This document shows positions 17,167-26,651 of a DNA stretch of 64,000 nt, in pieces. Source of the stretch: an uncultured Bacilli bacterium. GTDB lineage: Bacteria; Bacillota_I; Bacilli_A; RF39; UBA660. The stretch spans positions 1 through 64,000 of the forward strand of contig CAKOIF010000006.1 of NCBI GenBank assembly GCA_934086485.1. Direction: 5' to 3'. Position numbers and translations under genes: made by a program. The notes beneath the pieces were generated by a model. The model saw only the letters and a program-made list of their open reading frames with translations, ran no database searches and had not been told where the DNA came from. How positions within the stretch are numbered: position 1 is the stretch's first letter; the number at the start of each line of letters is the position of its first letter.

Positions 17167-18060
17167 CTAATTTGTAATTTTAAATTCTCTTGCAAATATT
17201 CTTTCATCAGAACAGTACTCAATTATAAATTGATTATTTTTTTTAGATATAATAATACCAATAGTTTTCTCATGGTATGGTTTCTTAATAACTTTATCAA
17301 CATAATTCATATAAACCTCAATTTGCCCAATATGTTCTTTTTTTAGTTCAGTTACTTTTAATTCAATAACAACATAACAGTTATACTCTGTATTAAATAA
17401 AAGTAAATCTATGTAATTATAATTATTACCTATTTTAATTTTGTATTCATTGCCTCCATAAAGAAAACCATTACCTAATTGTCTTAAAAAATTATCCAAA
17501 TTATTAAGTATAGCTTGTTTTAATGCATACTCGGTTAATTTTTCTTGATTGTCTTCAAATTTAATCAAAATTGGATTTGGCACTAAATCAGGTAACTTTA
17601 ATTCTTCATTTTTAATTAATTTATTCTTTGTTTCTTCGCCTAGTCTTTCATATTCTTTGAATTTTATAAGCATTCTTAAACTTCTTACGTCTAAATTTCT
17701 TTGTTCACATACTTTAATATAATAATTAATTTTATTGTTATCATTTAATGGTAATAATTCTACATAATGGCTCCAGGTCAAAAGTTGCGACAACGTCGCG
17801 ACTTTTGTATCAAAAAAGATATTGTAGAATTGTTTCATTCTAAATAAGGTACTTCGATTGTATTTTTTACCTACTTCATTAACTAGTTTTTCTGCATATT
17901 GGCCAATTATATCATTACCATACTCTTTACCAGCTTCACTTAAAAGTTTACCTACTTCAAAATAAGTAATAACTTTATTTCTTTCTTTAGAATAATCCTT
18001 TACCTTTGCATAAATCTCATTTTTTAATAATTTTTCTTTTATTTCATCATAATAATTCAT
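17167..18060 (-). CDS. DUF1016 family PD-(D/E)XK nuclease-like protein (copy 2)
   Basis: This 297-residue YhcG-type protein has an N-terminal DUF1016 helical domain (NKVITYFEVGKLLSEAGKEYG, YNRSTLFRMKQFY, LTWSHYVELL) and a C-terminal PD-(D/E)XK nuclease-like domain. The catalytic pattern is visible as YIDLLLFN, then VVIELKVTELKKEHIGQIEVYMNY, giving D and E-x-K. It is close in sequence to copy 3, especially around the N-terminus and the last 30 residues. It lies 16 bases after copy 3 with ATG and AGGAAATGATTAA upstream. The target of the nuclease is unknown; family members occur in mobile and defence contexts. Confidence 0.85.
   Translation of the reverse strand: MNYYDEIKEKLLKNEIYAKVKDYSKERNKVITYFEVGKLLSEAGKEYGNDIIGQYAEKLVNEVGKKYNRSTLFRMKQFYNIFFDTKVATLSQLLTWSHYVELLPLNDNNKINYYIKVCEQRNLDVRSLRMLIKFKEYERLGEETKNKLIKNEELKLPDLVPNPILIKFEDNQEKLTEYALKQAILNNLDNFLRQLGNGFLYGGNEYKIKIGNNYNYIDLLLFNTEYNCYVVIELKVTELKKEHIGQIEVYMNYVDKVIKKPYHEKTIGIIISKKNNQFIIEYCSDERIFAREFKITN
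17779..17807. repeat. Intragenic palindrome, DUF1016 copy 2
   Basis: Two 13-base arms (CAAAAGTTGCGAC and GTCGCGACTTTTG) with a 3-base loop and one mismatched pair. It encodes the DTKVATLSQ segment on the minus strand, and it is strikingly GC-rich for this gene. Confidence 0.8.
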
Positions 18061-18075
18061 TTAATCATTTCCTTT

Positions 18076-18972
18076 CTAATTTGTTAATTTAAATTCTCTT
18101 GCAAATATTCTTTCATCAGAGCAGTACTCAATTATAAATTGATTATTTTTTTTAGATATGATAATACCAATAGATTTATCATCAGTTAAGTCTTTAACAT
18201 TACTATCAATATAGTTCATATAAACCTGTATTTGACCTATATGTTCTTTTTTAAGTTCGGTTACTTTGAGTTCTATAACTACATAACATTTATATTTTAC
18301 ATTATATAAAAGTAAGTCTATATAATTATAATTATTACCTATTTTAATTTTGTATTCATTACCAATATAACTAAAGCCATTACCAAACTGTTTTAAAAAA
18401 TTATCCAAATTATTAAGTATAGCTTGTTTTAATGCATACTCGGTTAATTTTTCTTGATTGTCTTCAAATTTAATCAAAATTGGATTTGGCACTAAATCAG
18501 GTAACTTTAATTCTTCATTTTTAATTAATTTATTCTTTGTTTCTTTGCCTAGTCTTTCATATTCTTTGGATTTTATTTTATTTCTTAAATCATTTCTACT
18601 TAAACACTGCTCTTCACAAACCTTAATATAATAATTAATTTCATTTATGTCTTTTAATGGTAAAAGCTCTATGTAATGACTCCAAGTCAATTGTTGCGCC
18701 AGTGGCGCGACTTTTTCATCAGAAAAAATATTGTAGAATTGTTTCATTCTAAATAATGTACTTCGATTATATTTTTTCCCTACTTCATTAACTAATTTTT
18801 CGGCATAACTACTAATTATATTATTACCATACTCTTTACCAGCTTCACTTAAAAGTTTACCTACTTCAAAATAAGTAAGAACTTTATTTCTTTCTTTAGA
18901 ATAATCTTTTACCTTTGCATAGATTTCATTTTTTAATAATTTTTCTTTAATTTCATCATAATAATTTACCAC
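18076..18972 (-). CDS. DUF1016 family PD-(D/E)XK nuclease-like protein (copy 3)
   Basis: This paralogue of copy 2 has about 298 residues with the same two-domain layout and the catalytic pattern YIDLLLYN to VVIELKVTELKKEH. The GTG start at 18972 is chosen because GGAGG lies 6 bases upstream and the product then begins like copy 2 (VVNYYDEIKEK). The longer frame to 19059 would run into the terminator hairpin of the gat operon. The middle (residues about 130-150) differs most between copies, while the segment around LPDLVPNPILIKFEDNQ is the same. It is the first gene of the tandem array. Confidence 0.85.
   Translation of the reverse strand: MVNYYDEIKEKLLKNEIYAKVKDYSKERNKVLTYFEVGKLLSEAGKEYGNNIISSYAEKLVNEVGKKYNRSTLFRMKQFYNIFSDEKVAPLAQQLTWSHYIELLPLKDINEINYYIKVCEEQCLSRNDLRNKIKSKEYERLGKETKNKLIKNEELKLPDLVPNPILIKFEDNQEKLTEYALKQAILNNLDNFLKQFGNGFSYIGNEYKIKIGNNYNYIDLLLYNVKYKCYVVIELKVTELKKEHIGQIQVYMNYIDSNVKDLTDDKSIGIIISKKNNQFIIEYCSDERIFAREFKLTN
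18693..18711. repeat. Intragenic palindrome, DUF1016 copy 3
   Basis: Arms GTTGCGCC and GGCGCGAC around a 3-base loop, one mismatch. It lies at the same codons (KVAPLAQQL) as the other two palindromes. Both arms change together relative to copies 1 and 2. Confidence 0.8.
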
Positions 18973-19010
18973 TTTGTTCCTCCATTTCTTTAGTTTTTGA
19001 ATTTTTACTG

Positions 19011-19068
19011 CAAAATAAAAAGCAGAAAAACATACCATTTTCCTTAAGAAAAGGTACATCTTTCCGCT
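19011..19068 (-). terminator. Long-stem terminator of the hisS-gatB operon
   Basis: On the minus strand, 19068-19048 pairs with 19043-19021 in a stem of about 20 pairs including several G-U pairs, with a TTAA loop. A T-rich tract (TTTTATTTT) follows. It ends the transcript about 110 bases after the gatB stop and shields the DUF1016 genes from read-through. The 107 bases between the stop and the hairpin show nothing recognisable. Confidence 0.7.
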
Positions 19069-19175
19069 TCGTATATATTTATTACCCCTATTTAAATATA
19101 TGTAATCGTCTAATAATAATTGCTTGGTTTATAAGAGGTCTACCTTGCATATACATAATATCAAAAATAATTTTA

Positions 19176-20591
19176 TTAATCAAGTTTTTTATGAAGTAAT
19201 TCTTTTGTAATAATTGGGTTAGCTTTACCTCTAGTTTCTTTCATAACTTGACCAACAAAGAAATCAAAAATATTAGTTCTACCATTTTTATACTCGTTAA
19301 TTTCTTTTTCGTGTGAAGATAAAATTCTATCAATTATACTTTCAATTAAATCTTCATCACTAACCTGTGCATCTTCTTTAGAAATAAAGTTTTTAGGTTC
19401 TTTTTCTTCCTCTAAAGATTTATAGAAAACCTCTTTAACTTGTTTTGATGATAAGACTCCACTTTCTTTTGCATCATTAATTTGTTTTAAAAATTCTGGT
19501 TTTAAATAAAAATCATTTATATTAATATCTTTTTCATTTATATATGAAGTAATAATTCCGTTAATATAATTTGCAGCCTCAATTGGTTTAATTCCTACTT
19601 CAACACATTTTTCAAAATAGTTTGCAATATTAATATCTTTAATTAAAATATTAGCATTATATTCATCAAGTCCTAAATTACTCATATAATTATCTTTTCT
19701 AGCATCTGCTAAAACTGGAATAGTTTTTCTAATATTTTCTACAAATTCATCAGTTATTTCATAAGGTGGAATATTAGGTTCTACAAAATATTTATAGTCA
19801 ATTGCATCAGCTTTACTACGCATATGGACTGTTGTACCTGTAGATTCATCAAATCTACGAGTTTCTTGATATAATGGTTCATTATTTTGAAGTGCCTCAA
19901 GTTGTCTTTTTTCTTCGTATAAAATAGCTAGTTTTACATTTGCTAAACTATTTACATTTTTTATTTCAACTTTTGGAGTAATATAATTTCCATTATCATC
20001 CATAAGATTTACGTTAACATCACATCTTATTTGGCCTTTTTTAGTATCTGCCTCGGAGATATCCGTATATTTATAAATTCTACACATTGTTTCTAAAAAA
20101 GCTATTGCTTCATCAGCTGAATGCATACAAGGTGCAGTAACTGTTTCAAGAAGTGGCACACCAGCACGATTATAATCAATAAGTGAAAAAGTCTGCAAGT
20201 GGTCAAGTGCCGCAGCATCTTCCTCTAAATGGATATCTAATATTTCTACATTAAATTTAGTGCCATTAAGTGATACCTCTAAATTACCATTAATACCTAC
20301 AGGTCTTGTATTTTGAGTAATTTGATAACCTTTTGGAAGATCAGGATAATAGTAATTTTTTCTATCAAAAATCATATATTTTGCAACATCACATTTTAAT
20401 ATTAAAGCCATTTCAACTGCTTTTTTAACGCATTCTTCATTTAAAGAGGGCATAAATCCTGGAAATGCTAAATCAATTTCATTAATATTTACATTAGCCA
20501 TTTTATTATATACATTTGAAGATGGTGAAAATACTTTTGTAGTACTTTTCATTTCAGCATGCATTTCAAGGCCAATAACTAACTTAGTCAT
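19176..20591 (-). CDS. gatB: Asp/Glu-tRNA amidotransferase subunit B
   Basis: GatB (471 residues) binds misacylated tRNA and the phosphorylated intermediate in conversion of Glu-tRNA(Gln) or Asp-tRNA(Asn). Conserved segments include GLEMHAEM, DLPKGYQITQ, HLEEDAA, YNRAGVPLLETVT and the C-terminal YqeY-like tail ending in GQVMKETRGKANP. Length is normal. It overlaps gatA by 8 bases. The presence of AsnS in the same operon suggests that the main role here is Gln-tRNA formation. Confidence 0.96.
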   Translation of the reverse strand: MTKLVIGLEMHAEMKSTTKVFSPSSNVYNKMANVNINEIDLAFPGFMPSLNEECVKKAVEMALILKCDVAKYMIFDRKNYYYPDLPKGYQITQNTRPVGINGNLEVSLNGTKFNVEILDIHLEEDAAALDHLQTFSLIDYNRAGVPLLETVTAPCMHSADEAIAFLETMCRIYKYTDISEADTKKGQIRCDVNVNLMDDNGNYITPKVEIKNVNSLANVKLAILYEEKRQLEALQNNEPLYQETRRFDESTGTTVHMRSKADAIDYKYFVEPNIPPYEITDEFVENIRKTIPVLADARKDNYMSNLGLDEYNANILIKDINIANYFEKCVEVGIKPIEAANYINGIITSYINEKDININDFYLKPEFLKQINDAKESGVLSSKQVKEVFYKSLEEEKEPKNFISKEDAQVSDEDLIESIIDRILSSHEKEINEYKNGRTNIFDFFVGQVMKETRGKANPIITKELLHKKLD

Positions 20592-22017
20592 GGATATCCT
20601 CCTTTATAATTTTTTCAATATCATTTGCTACCGCAAGCATATAACAATCATTTTTAAAGCCTGATGTAATATTTATTCCAACTGGCATACCTTCAAGTTT
20701 ATTATAAGGTAAAGTTATTGATGGATACCCACCAAAGTTTCCTATAACTAAATGATTATCAAGTACATTTTCATCTTTGCCCATTTCATCAGTTGTATCA
20801 CATGTTTTCGGAGCAATATCACTTTGTGCAGGAAGAATTAATCCATCATACTTAGTAAATAATTCATTAAATGTATTTACAACTACTCTTCTTACTTTTT
20901 TAGCATTAATAAAATACTTTTCTTGATTTTCTTTTTGTAAGATAAATGAACCAATTACAAATCTTCTTTTGATAAGAGAGGAAAAGTTTTTAGTTCTAAA
21001 GTTTTTAATAACATCCATTGCACTTTCACCTTTTTCACGATGACCAAAACTTATTCCAGTAAGATTTGAATTATTTGATGTAACCTCAGCACAAGAAATT
21101 GATGTATAAACTGGTTTTAAAGCCTTTAATAGATTTTCATCAATACTTTCTTCATAGATTTCATAACCATTACTCTTTAATAAATCTAAAAGTTTATTAA
21201 AATCATCAATTATTTTAATTGTATTTGGATTTGTATATTTTGATTTATCTACTATTTCTTTAATATAAAATAATTTTTTACTATTTAAATTATTAAAATC
21301 TTTTGTTAAATCAACTTCATCCATATCTTTAATAGTGGTCATATCTTTTTCATCAGAACCTTTAACTGCATTTACTACTGTTGCAGCATCTATCACAGAA
21401 TTTGTAATAACGCCAATTGTATCAAGAGAGGAAGCAAAAGCAAAAAGTCCATATCTACTTATAAGACCATAACTTGGTTTATAACCCACTACGCCAGTAT
21501 AAGCTGCTGGTTTTCTAATTGAGTCTCCAGTATCTGTACCAATTGCAAAAGGTACTGTTTTTGTAGCCACTGCAACGGCACTTCCTGCTGAAGAACCAGC
21601 TGAAATTCTTTCTTCATCATAAGGATTTTTAACTATGCCAGCATTACCAGTAAGGCCAGTTCCACCCATAGCAAGTTCATCCATATTAGTTTTGCCAATC
21701 ATTATAGCACCACTTTGAGAAAGTTTTTCGTAAACTGTAGCATTATAAATAGGAACATAGTCTTTTAAAGTATTAGAGCAAGCTGTAGTTCTTATTCCTT
21801 TAGTTGAAATATTATCTTTCATTGCATAAGGAATACCACTTAATAATGAATTAATTTCATTATTTTCCTTTGGATCTAATACTAAATTATAAGCATTATA
21901 TTTTTCATTTGTTTCTAATATCTTACTTTTAGAAAAATCAATAAGTTCTTTTGAAGTAACCTTCTTATTTATTAATTCATTATGAATTTCAATAATATTT
22001 TTATCATAATAGTTCAT
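20584..22017 (-). CDS. gatA: Asp/Glu-tRNA amidotransferase subunit A
   Basis: This 477-residue amidase-signature enzyme releases ammonia from Gln for GatB. The catalytic Lys is in AMKDNIS, and the Ser residues lie in SAGSSAGSA and GTDTGDSIRKPAAYTG. The GTDTGDSIR motif matches GatA. It starts one base into the gatC stop codon region, so translation is coupled. Confidence 0.96.
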   Translation of the reverse strand: MNYYDKNIIEIHNELINKKVTSKELIDFSKSKILETNEKYNAYNLVLDPKENNEINSLLSGIPYAMKDNISTKGIRTTACSNTLKDYVPIYNATVYEKLSQSGAIMIGKTNMDELAMGGTGLTGNAGIVKNPYDEERISAGSSAGSAVAVATKTVPFAIGTDTGDSIRKPAAYTGVVGYKPSYGLISRYGLFAFASSLDTIGVITNSVIDAATVVNAVKGSDEKDMTTIKDMDEVDLTKDFNNLNSKKLFYIKEIVDKSKYTNPNTIKIIDDFNKLLDLLKSNGYEIYEESIDENLLKALKPVYTSISCAEVTSNNSNLTGISFGHREKGESAMDVIKNFRTKNFSSLIKRRFVIGSFILQKENQEKYFINAKKVRRVVVNTFNELFTKYDGLILPAQSDIAPKTCDTTDEMGKDENVLDNHLVIGNFGGYPSITLPYNKLEGMPVGINITSGFKNDCYMLAVANDIEKIIKEDIHD

Positions 22018-22307
22018 TACTTCACCACCCTTATTATTTCAACTTCTCTATCAATATAGTCATCACAATTTTTAAGTGCATCCTCAATATCAATCATTCT
22101 TGAAGTTTTTCCATCACGTATTTCTTTTACCGTTAAATCCTGAGGAAAATGTAAAGGTTCTATATTTTCAAGTCCCTTTACATTATTTATTTTAGACATA
22201 TTATCATTAATAACATCAAATTCCCTTAATAAAAGTTCATTTTCTTCCTCAGTAAGGCCAATTAATAGTTTATCAGCATAATCATTTATTATGTCTTTAG
22301 TAAACAT
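22017..22307 (-). CDS. gatC: Asp/Glu-tRNA amidotransferase subunit C
   Basis: This 96-residue GatC belts GatA to GatB. Recognisable from the short helical N-terminus (KLLIGLTEEENELLLREFDVI) and the NVKGLENIEPLHFPQ motif (usual form: TEGVEPTFHPLPL-like). It shares single bases with aspS and gatA at either end. Confidence 0.9.
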   Translation of the reverse strand: MFTKDIINDYADKLLIGLTEEENELLLREFDVINDNMSKINNVKGLENIEPLHFPQDLTVKEIRDGKTSRMIDIEDALKNCDDYIDREVEIIRVVK

Positions 22308-24049
22308 TATTTTTCCTCCGTAATGGTAATACCTAACTCTTTTAATTGTTTATCAGTAAGTGTATTTGGACTTCCCATTAATAGGTCCATACCTTGTACA
22401 TTTGGAGGGAATACTTGTACTTCACGAAGATTTTCTTCATCAGTAAGAAGCATTACAATTCTATCAATACCTGGAGCCATTCCAGCGTGAGGAGGAGCTC
22501 CAAAAGTAAAGGCAGTATAAAGACTTCTGAATTTATCTTTAACAACATCTTCAGTATAACCCGCTATAGCAAAAGCTTTTTTCATAATATTTATATCATG
22601 ATTTCTAACAGCTCCTGAGGCCATTTCATTACCATTACATACAAAGTCATATTGATATGCAACTATATCACCAGGATTCATATTATTTAATGCATCAATT
22701 CCACCCTGAGGCATACTAAATGGATTATGTCCAAAATCCCATTTTTTATCTTCTTCATTATATTCAAAGAATGGAAAATCATTAACAATACAAAATTCAA
22801 ATCTACTATGATCAGTAAGTTCTAACTCTTCGCCTAAATAGTTACGAAGAAGTCCTGCAATTTTAATAATATGTTCATCTCCAGCAAGGACAAAAAGAAC
22901 ATCACCATCTTTAAGTTCAAATCTTTCATCTAAACTATTAATTTCTTCTTCAGATAAGAATTTTAAGATAGCACTTTTAATTTCACCGTCATTCTTTTTA
23001 AGGTAAGCAAGACCACCTGCTCCTTTACTTTTAACAAACTCCTCTAAATGTTTATACCAAGAATTACTCTTAGTTACATTAGAGCATTTTATGCATCTAA
23101 CTATTTTACCTTTAAAACCAGCAAATTCACTATTTTCAAATATATCTGAGGCATCTTCAATAATAAGTAGATTTCTTAAATCTGGTTTATCGCATCCATA
23201 TTTTAACATTGCTTCTTTAAAAGATATTCTTCTAAAAGGTGCTGGAGAAACATATTTATCAGTAAAGTTTTTAAATGTTTCATAAAATACTTTTTCACCA
23301 ACTTCGTATACATCTTCATCAGTAGCAAAACTCATTTCAAGGTCTAATTGATAAAATTCAAGTGTTCTATCAGCACGGCAATCTTCATCTCTAAAACAAG
23401 GAGCTATTTGAAAATATCTATTAAATCCTGATACCATTAAAAGTTGTTTATATATTTGAGGTGCCTGAGGAAGTGCATAAAACTTACCATGATAATTCCT
23501 TGAGGGAATTACGAAGTCTCTTGCACCTTCCGGAGAAGATCCCGTAATAATTGGTGTAGTAATTTCAGTAAAATCCATTTCTTTCATAGTTTTACGGATA
23601 AAATCTACTACTTTACTTCTGAAAACTATTTTATCATGAACATCTTTATTTCTTAAATCAAGATAACGATATTTAAGTCTTGTTTCTTCGTTTGCTTCTT
23701 TACTACGATTTATTTCAAATGGAAGTACATTTTCACATTTACCTAATACTTCAATAGTATCAAGAATTATTTCTATTTCACCAGTTTTCATATTAGGGTT
23801 TACATTACCACTTCTTTTTTGAACAGTACCAGTAATTGTTACAGTGCTTTCTCTAGTTAAATCTGAAAGTTTTTCACTTTCTTCACTTATAACTTGAACA
23901 ATACCGCTTTCATCACGAACTGTTAAAAATACAAGTGAGCCAAGATTTCTAATTGAATTAATCCAGCCACCAATTCTAACTGTTTTACCAGCATCCTCTA
24001 TAGTTATTTCTCCACAATATTTATTTCTATATTTATTATTACTATTCAT
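22307..24049 (-). CDS. aspS: Aspartate--tRNA ligase
   Basis: This 580-residue bacterial-type AspRS has an N-terminal OB-fold anticodon-binding domain (VRIGGWINSIRNLG), class II motif 1 and 2 segments (RYRYLDLRN-like KYRYLDLR, FRDEDCRADR) and a GAD insertion. Motif 3 reads GMAPGIDRIVML. Anticodon specificity (discriminating or not) cannot be decided by eye. It lies 12 bases after asnS. Confidence 0.95.
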   Translation of the reverse strand: MNSNNKYRNKYCGEITIEDAGKTVRIGGWINSIRNLGSLVFLTVRDESGIVQVISEESEKLSDLTRESTVTITGTVQKRSGNVNPNMKTGEIEIILDTIEVLGKCENVLPFEINRSKEANEETRLKYRYLDLRNKDVHDKIVFRSKVVDFIRKTMKEMDFTEITTPIITGSSPEGARDFVIPSRNYHGKFYALPQAPQIYKQLLMVSGFNRYFQIAPCFRDEDCRADRTLEFYQLDLEMSFATDEDVYEVGEKVFYETFKNFTDKYVSPAPFRRISFKEAMLKYGCDKPDLRNLLIIEDASDIFENSEFAGFKGKIVRCIKCSNVTKSNSWYKHLEEFVKSKGAGGLAYLKKNDGEIKSAILKFLSEEEINSLDERFELKDGDVLFVLAGDEHIIKIAGLLRNYLGEELELTDHSRFEFCIVNDFPFFEYNEEDKKWDFGHNPFSMPQGGIDALNNMNPGDIVAYQYDFVCNGNEMASGAVRNHDINIMKKAFAIAGYTEDVVKDKFRSLYTAFTFGAPPHAGMAPGIDRIVMLLTDEENLREVQVFPPNVQGMDLLMGSPNTLTDKQLKELGITITEEK

Positions 24050-24061
24050 ATTAAATCCCTT

Positions 24062-25417
24062 CTAAAATTCACAATTTTTTGGTGTTCTTGGGAAAAGTAT
24101 TACATCACGAATATTATCTACACCAGTAAGATAAATAAGAAGTCTTTCAAATCCCATTCCAAATCCTGAATGAACACATGAACCATATCTTCTTAAATTT
24201 AAATACCAATCCATACTTTCAGTATCCATATTAAGTTCTTTCATACGAGCAAGAAGTTTATCATAATCTTCCTCTCTTTGACTTCCACCCATTAACTCAC
24301 CTGCTTCAGGTACTTCAAGGTCAACTGCTGCAACGGTTTTACCATCAGCATTTTGTTTCATATAAAATGCTTTAATATCTTTTGGCCAGTTATAAATAAA
24401 TACTGGTCCATTAAAATATTCTGTAATATATTTTTCGTGTTCTTTAGCAATATCTTCACCATACTTTGGTTCAAATTCAAACTTCTTACCACTTTCAATT
24501 AAAAGTCTAATACATTCTTCATGTGTAATTCTTGTAAATTTTGAATTAACTAATTTTGTAAGTTTTTCTATTAAGCCTTTTTCTACAAAACTATCTAAAA
24601 ATTTCATTTCATCTTGAGCATTATCTAGTACATACTTAACAACATACTTTAGCATATCTTCCATAACACGCATATCTTCATTAAGATCTGCAAAAGCAAT
24701 TTCTGGTTCAATCATCCAAAATTCTGCAGCATGAGTTTTTGTATTACTCTCTTCTGCTCTAAAAGTTGGACCAAATGTATAAACTTTTTTATAAGCAAGA
24801 GCACATGTTTCTGCCTGAAGTTGGCCTGATACTGTTAAAGCAGTCTTTTTACCAAAAAAATCTTTTGAATAATCAGGCTTTTCTCCTAAAGGAAGAGTTG
24901 TAACCTCAAACATTTGACCAGCACCTTCGCAATCACTTGCAGTAATAAGTGGTGTATGTACATATACATAGTTATGTTCATTAAAATATTTATGAATTGC
25001 ATAAGCTGCTACACTTCTTACTCTAAATACGGCTGTAAATAGGTTTGTTCTTGGTCTTAAATAAGCTTGCTCTCTTAAAAATTCACGAGTATGTCTTTTT
25101 GGTTGAATTGGGTAGTCTTCAGGACAAGAGGATAAAATTTCAATAGAGTTTGCTTTAATTTCATAATCATCTTTACCTTCCGAAGGAACTAAAGTACCTT
25201 TAATTTTTAATGCAGATGACACTAAAAGTTTACTTACATCCTCAAAATTATTCAAAGTTTTATCATAAACTACTTGGATTCCACCTTGAGTAGTACCATC
25301 AGAAAATGATATGAAACCAAATTCTTTCTGAGGGCGATGATTTTTAATCCAACCACATATTTCTATTTCTTTTCCAACATACTCTTCTTTTTCTTTTAAT
25401 AAATCTTTTATATCCAT
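24062..25417 (-). CDS. asnS: Asparagine--tRNA ligase
   Basis: This 451-residue class IIb synthetase has an OB fold (EICGWIKNHRPQKEFGFI), motif 2 (TFRAEESNTKTHAAEFWMIEPE) and motif 3 (GFGMGFERLLIYLTG). THAAEFWMIEPE and the C-terminal PRTPKNCEF are typical of AsnRS. It lies 1 base after hisS. Direct Asn-tRNA charging makes the amidotransferase dispensable for Asn. Confidence 0.96.
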   Translation of the reverse strand: MDIKDLLKEKEEYVGKEIEICGWIKNHRPQKEFGFISFSDGTTQGGIQVVYDKTLNNFEDVSKLLVSSALKIKGTLVPSEGKDDYEIKANSIEILSSCPEDYPIQPKRHTREFLREQAYLRPRTNLFTAVFRVRSVAAYAIHKYFNEHNYVYVHTPLITASDCEGAGQMFEVTTLPLGEKPDYSKDFFGKKTALTVSGQLQAETCALAYKKVYTFGPTFRAEESNTKTHAAEFWMIEPEIAFADLNEDMRVMEDMLKYVVKYVLDNAQDEMKFLDSFVEKGLIEKLTKLVNSKFTRITHEECIRLLIESGKKFEFEPKYGEDIAKEHEKYITEYFNGPVFIYNWPKDIKAFYMKQNADGKTVAAVDLEVPEAGELMGGSQREEDYDKLLARMKELNMDTESMDWYLNLRRYGSCVHSGFGMGFERLLIYLTGVDNIRDVILFPRTPKNCEF

Positions 25418-25418
25418 C

Positions 25419-26651
25419 TTAAATCACTCCTAAAATATAATCTATTATTTCATCCTCAGGAACTTTTACTTCTTCTTTTGTAACATTATCTTTTACTGTA
25501 ACAAGTCCTTTAGATAAATCTTCACTATTAAGTATAATTAAATTTTTTGCATTCATATTATCAGCTTCTTTAAACTGGGCTTTTAAACTTTTACCCATAA
25601 CATTAGTTTCACATATAATATTATTTAATCTTAAATCTTGAGTAATAATATTTGCTTTAATCTTTTCTTCATCATTAACACACATTACATAAACATCGAT
25701 ATTATCAAGGCTATCATCACTCATTTGGTTAATAATTCTTTCTATACCGCAGGCAAATCCTACCGCTGGTACTTCAGGTCCTCCTAAATTTTTAACAAGG
25801 TGATTGTATCTTCCACCACCACCAAGTGCTAAAGAATCATTAAGTTTAAGTTCATAAACCATATAATCATAATAATCAAGACCTCTTACTAAAGTATTAT
25901 CAATTTCATAATCAACATCAAGATAATCTAAATATGATAATATTTTATTAAATCTATCATTACTTTCTTTAGAATGATAGTCAAGTATACTTGGGGCATT
26001 TTTAAGTATTTCACTCTGATCATCTACTTTACAATCAAGTATTCTTAAAGGATTAGTTTTAATTCTATTTTGACAATCTTCACATAAATTATTTATATGT
26101 GGAGTTAAATACTCTACTAAAGCTTTTTTATAATTTTCTCTGTCTTCTGTCGAACCTAAATTATTAATTTTAACAGTTACATCAAGTCCAAGTTCTTTTA
26201 AAATGTTATATGATAGTGATATTACCTCAGCATCAATCATTTCATCATCAGAGCCTAAACATTCCACACCAAATTGAGTAAATTCGCGATTTCTACCTAG
26301 TCCTGGCCTTTCATAACGATACATTGTACCAATATAAAATTCTTTTACTACTGATGATTGATTTCCATAAAGTTTGTCTTCAATAAAGTTTCTTACTACT
26401 CCAGCAGTACCTTCAGGTCTTAAAGTAAAATCTCTTCCTCCACGATCAGTAAAATCATAAGTTTCTTTTTGAACTATATCTGTGGTATCTCCAACACCTC
26501 TTTTAAATAGCTCAGTACTTTCAAAAAGTGGTGTTCTAATATATTTATAATTATAAATCTTAGCATATTCAGAAACTACTTCGCATATTCTTTGATACTT
26601 TTTAGAAACATCTCCAGTTACATCATAACATCCTTTAGGTTTTGTAATCAT
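25419..26651 (-). CDS. hisS: Histidine--tRNA ligase
   Basis: This 410-residue class II synthetase starts with PKGCYDVTG. Histidine-binding motifs are LVRGLDYYD and ALGGGGRYNHL, and motif 2 is YRYERPGLGRNREFTQFG. It is the first gene behind a T-box leader and has AGGAGGAATTAAA before the ATG. It probably sets expression of the whole tRNA-charging operon. Confidence 0.96.
   Translation of the reverse strand: MITKPKGCYDVTGDVSKKYQRICEVVSEYAKIYNYKYIRTPLFESTELFKRGVGDTTDIVQKETYDFTDRGGRDFTLRPEGTAGVVRNFIEDKLYGNQSSVVKEFYIGTMYRYERPGLGRNREFTQFGVECLGSDDEMIDAEVISLSYNILKELGLDVTVKINNLGSTEDRENYKKALVEYLTPHINNLCEDCQNRIKTNPLRILDCKVDDQSEILKNAPSILDYHSKESNDRFNKILSYLDYLDVDYEIDNTLVRGLDYYDYMVYELKLNDSLALGGGGRYNHLVKNLGGPEVPAVGFACGIERIINQMSDDSLDNIDVYVMCVNDEEKIKANIITQDLRLNNIICETNVMGKSLKAQFKEADNMNAKNLIILNSEDLSKGLVTVKDNVTKEEVKVPEDEIIDYILGVI

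Noticed and set aside
19069..19175. Intergenic stretch after gatB considered as a small RNA
   Set aside because: No clear structure, promoter or conserved motif apart from the terminator hairpin that follows.
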